From an uncultured Clostridia bacterium (GTDB lineage: Bacteria > Bacillota > Clostridia > Oscillospirales > CAG-272), in the NCBI GenBank assembly GCA_947627815.1, contig CANQXN010000124.1, positions 1 to 5,319 of the forward strand: a DNA stretch of 5,319 bases. Reading direction: 5' to 3'. Under the pieces are notes generated by a model, which was given only the letters and a program-made list of their open reading frames with translations, had not been told where the DNA came from and did no database searches. A program made the position numbers and the translations under genes. Below, piece by piece: positions 4,853 through 5,319 of the stretch. Position 1 is the first letter of the stretch, and each line of letters starts with the position of its first letter.

Positions 4853-5319
4853 ATGACTGCGGCGGAAGAAGAGAAAACGGCGCCTGTCGCCATGACAATA
4901 GAGGAAAAACTGATAGCGATCCTGCGCAGCCGCCTCACCGGGGAAGCGCTGCCAGAGGCGGTCAAAGCCGCCATCACGCCGGCGGATGAACAGCCGCTCT
5001 ATCTGCTCGCCAAAAAGCTGGATCTTGCCCATGCGGTGGGCGATGTCCTTTTGGAAGAAGGGCTTTTGACCCAGCCGAAGGCGGTGGAAGCCTTCGGCAG
5101 AGCGCAGTATTTAGCCGCCTTCCGGTATCAGCGGATTGTTTATGAACTCTCTCGCCTGCGCGCGCTGTTTGAAACCGAAGGCGTCGATTTCATGCCGCTC
5201 AAAGGCAGTGTTTTGCGGGAGGCGTATCCCGATCCGGTGCTGCGCACGAGCTGCGATATCGACATTCTCGTGCATGTCGAGGATCTCTCGCGCGCCTGCG
5301 ACCTGATCCGGACGCGCCT
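4853..5319 (+). CDS. Nucleotidyltransferase-like protein, NTP_transf_5-like (3' end outside window)
   Basis: The frame stays open from ATG 4853 to the window edge, giving 155 complete codons. The N-terminal 100 or so residues look all-helical (for example 16-40 and 77-109) with no signal peptide or membrane segment. From 110 onward comes a nucleotidyltransferase core: GVDFMPLKGSVL (LKGS at 116-119), YPDP at 125-128, Arg131, then SCDIDILV (133-140) with Asp135 and Asp137. This LKG...YP...R...DIDILV order is that of the uncharacterised nucleotidyltransferase family (Pfam NTP_transf_5). The GS and DxD elements match the polymerase-beta-type fold, where the aspartates bind metal. Substrate and pathway are unknown; such proteins are often annotated near surface-polysaccharide or peptide-modification genes, but nothing here shows that. 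The strong SD and the 80-nt gap after alr allow co-transcription. The family call comes from motif recognition only and the C-terminal part cannot be judged. Confidence 0.8.
   Translation, partial: MTAAEEEKTAPVAMTIEEKLIAILRSRLTGEALPEAVKAAITPADEQPLYLLAKKLDLAHAVGDVLLEEGLLTQPKAVEAFGRAQYLAAFRYQRIVYELSRLRALFETEGVDFMPLKGSVLREAYPDPVLRTSCDIDILVHVEDLSRACDLIRTR

Noticed and set aside
4594..4989. Plus-strand 131-codon frame across the end of alr and the start of the next gene
   Set aside because: It overlaps two better-supported genes in another frame and has an arginine-rich, domain-free product.

Overview
The window looks like chromosomal DNA from a low-profile member of the Clostridia (Firmicutes), possibly an Oscillospiraceae-like gut or anaerobic-digester bacterium. 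This is an inference. It rests on a ThiI that lacks the rhodanese domain, a start of clostridial ThiI type, strong purine-rich Shine-Dalgarno sites, genes that are clearly GC-rich, and very AT-rich intergenic DNA. All four genes are chromosomal housekeeping or near-housekeeping types. I see no phage, transposase, CRISPR, tRNA or rRNA.

Layout: (1) 41-1216, plus strand, thiI, the tRNA 4-thiouridine / thiamine-thiazole sulfur transfer enzyme. (2) 1217-1653, a 437-nt AT-rich gap between convergent genes. It is filled by an approximately 100-nt tandem repeat whose every period carries an inverted repeat. A 20-bp-stem bidirectional terminator lies inside the first, diverged unit, and a canonical plus-strand terminator closes the array. 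(3) 1654-3297, minus strand, gpmI, a cofactor-independent phosphoglycerate mutase of the long form resembling plant and trypanosomatid enzymes. (4) 3298-3575, a divergent control region with a gpmI leader hairpin, a candidate gpmI promoter over a small palindrome, an 11-bp tandem repeat, and a good extended -10 promoter for alr. (5) 3576-4772, plus strand, alr, alanine racemase. (6) 4853 to the window end, plus strand, the first 155 codons of a nucleotidyltransferase-like gene resembling the uncharacterised NTP_transf_5 family, cut off by the window edge.

The genes do not form one pathway. ThiI serves tRNA modification and thiamine synthesis, GpmI central glycolysis, and Alr cell-wall D-alanine. 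The nucleotidyltransferase-like protein has no assignable role from this sequence. alr and the last gene share a strand with 80 nt between them and could be co-transcribed. gpmI and alr are divergent, and thiI and gpmI convergent.

I found no clear new multi-gene system. The observations most worth following are the hairpin-phased tandem repeat between thiI and gpmI (including a chimeric hairpin that looks like a duplication scar), the plant-like gpmI, and the 11-bp repeat directly upstream of the alr promoter.
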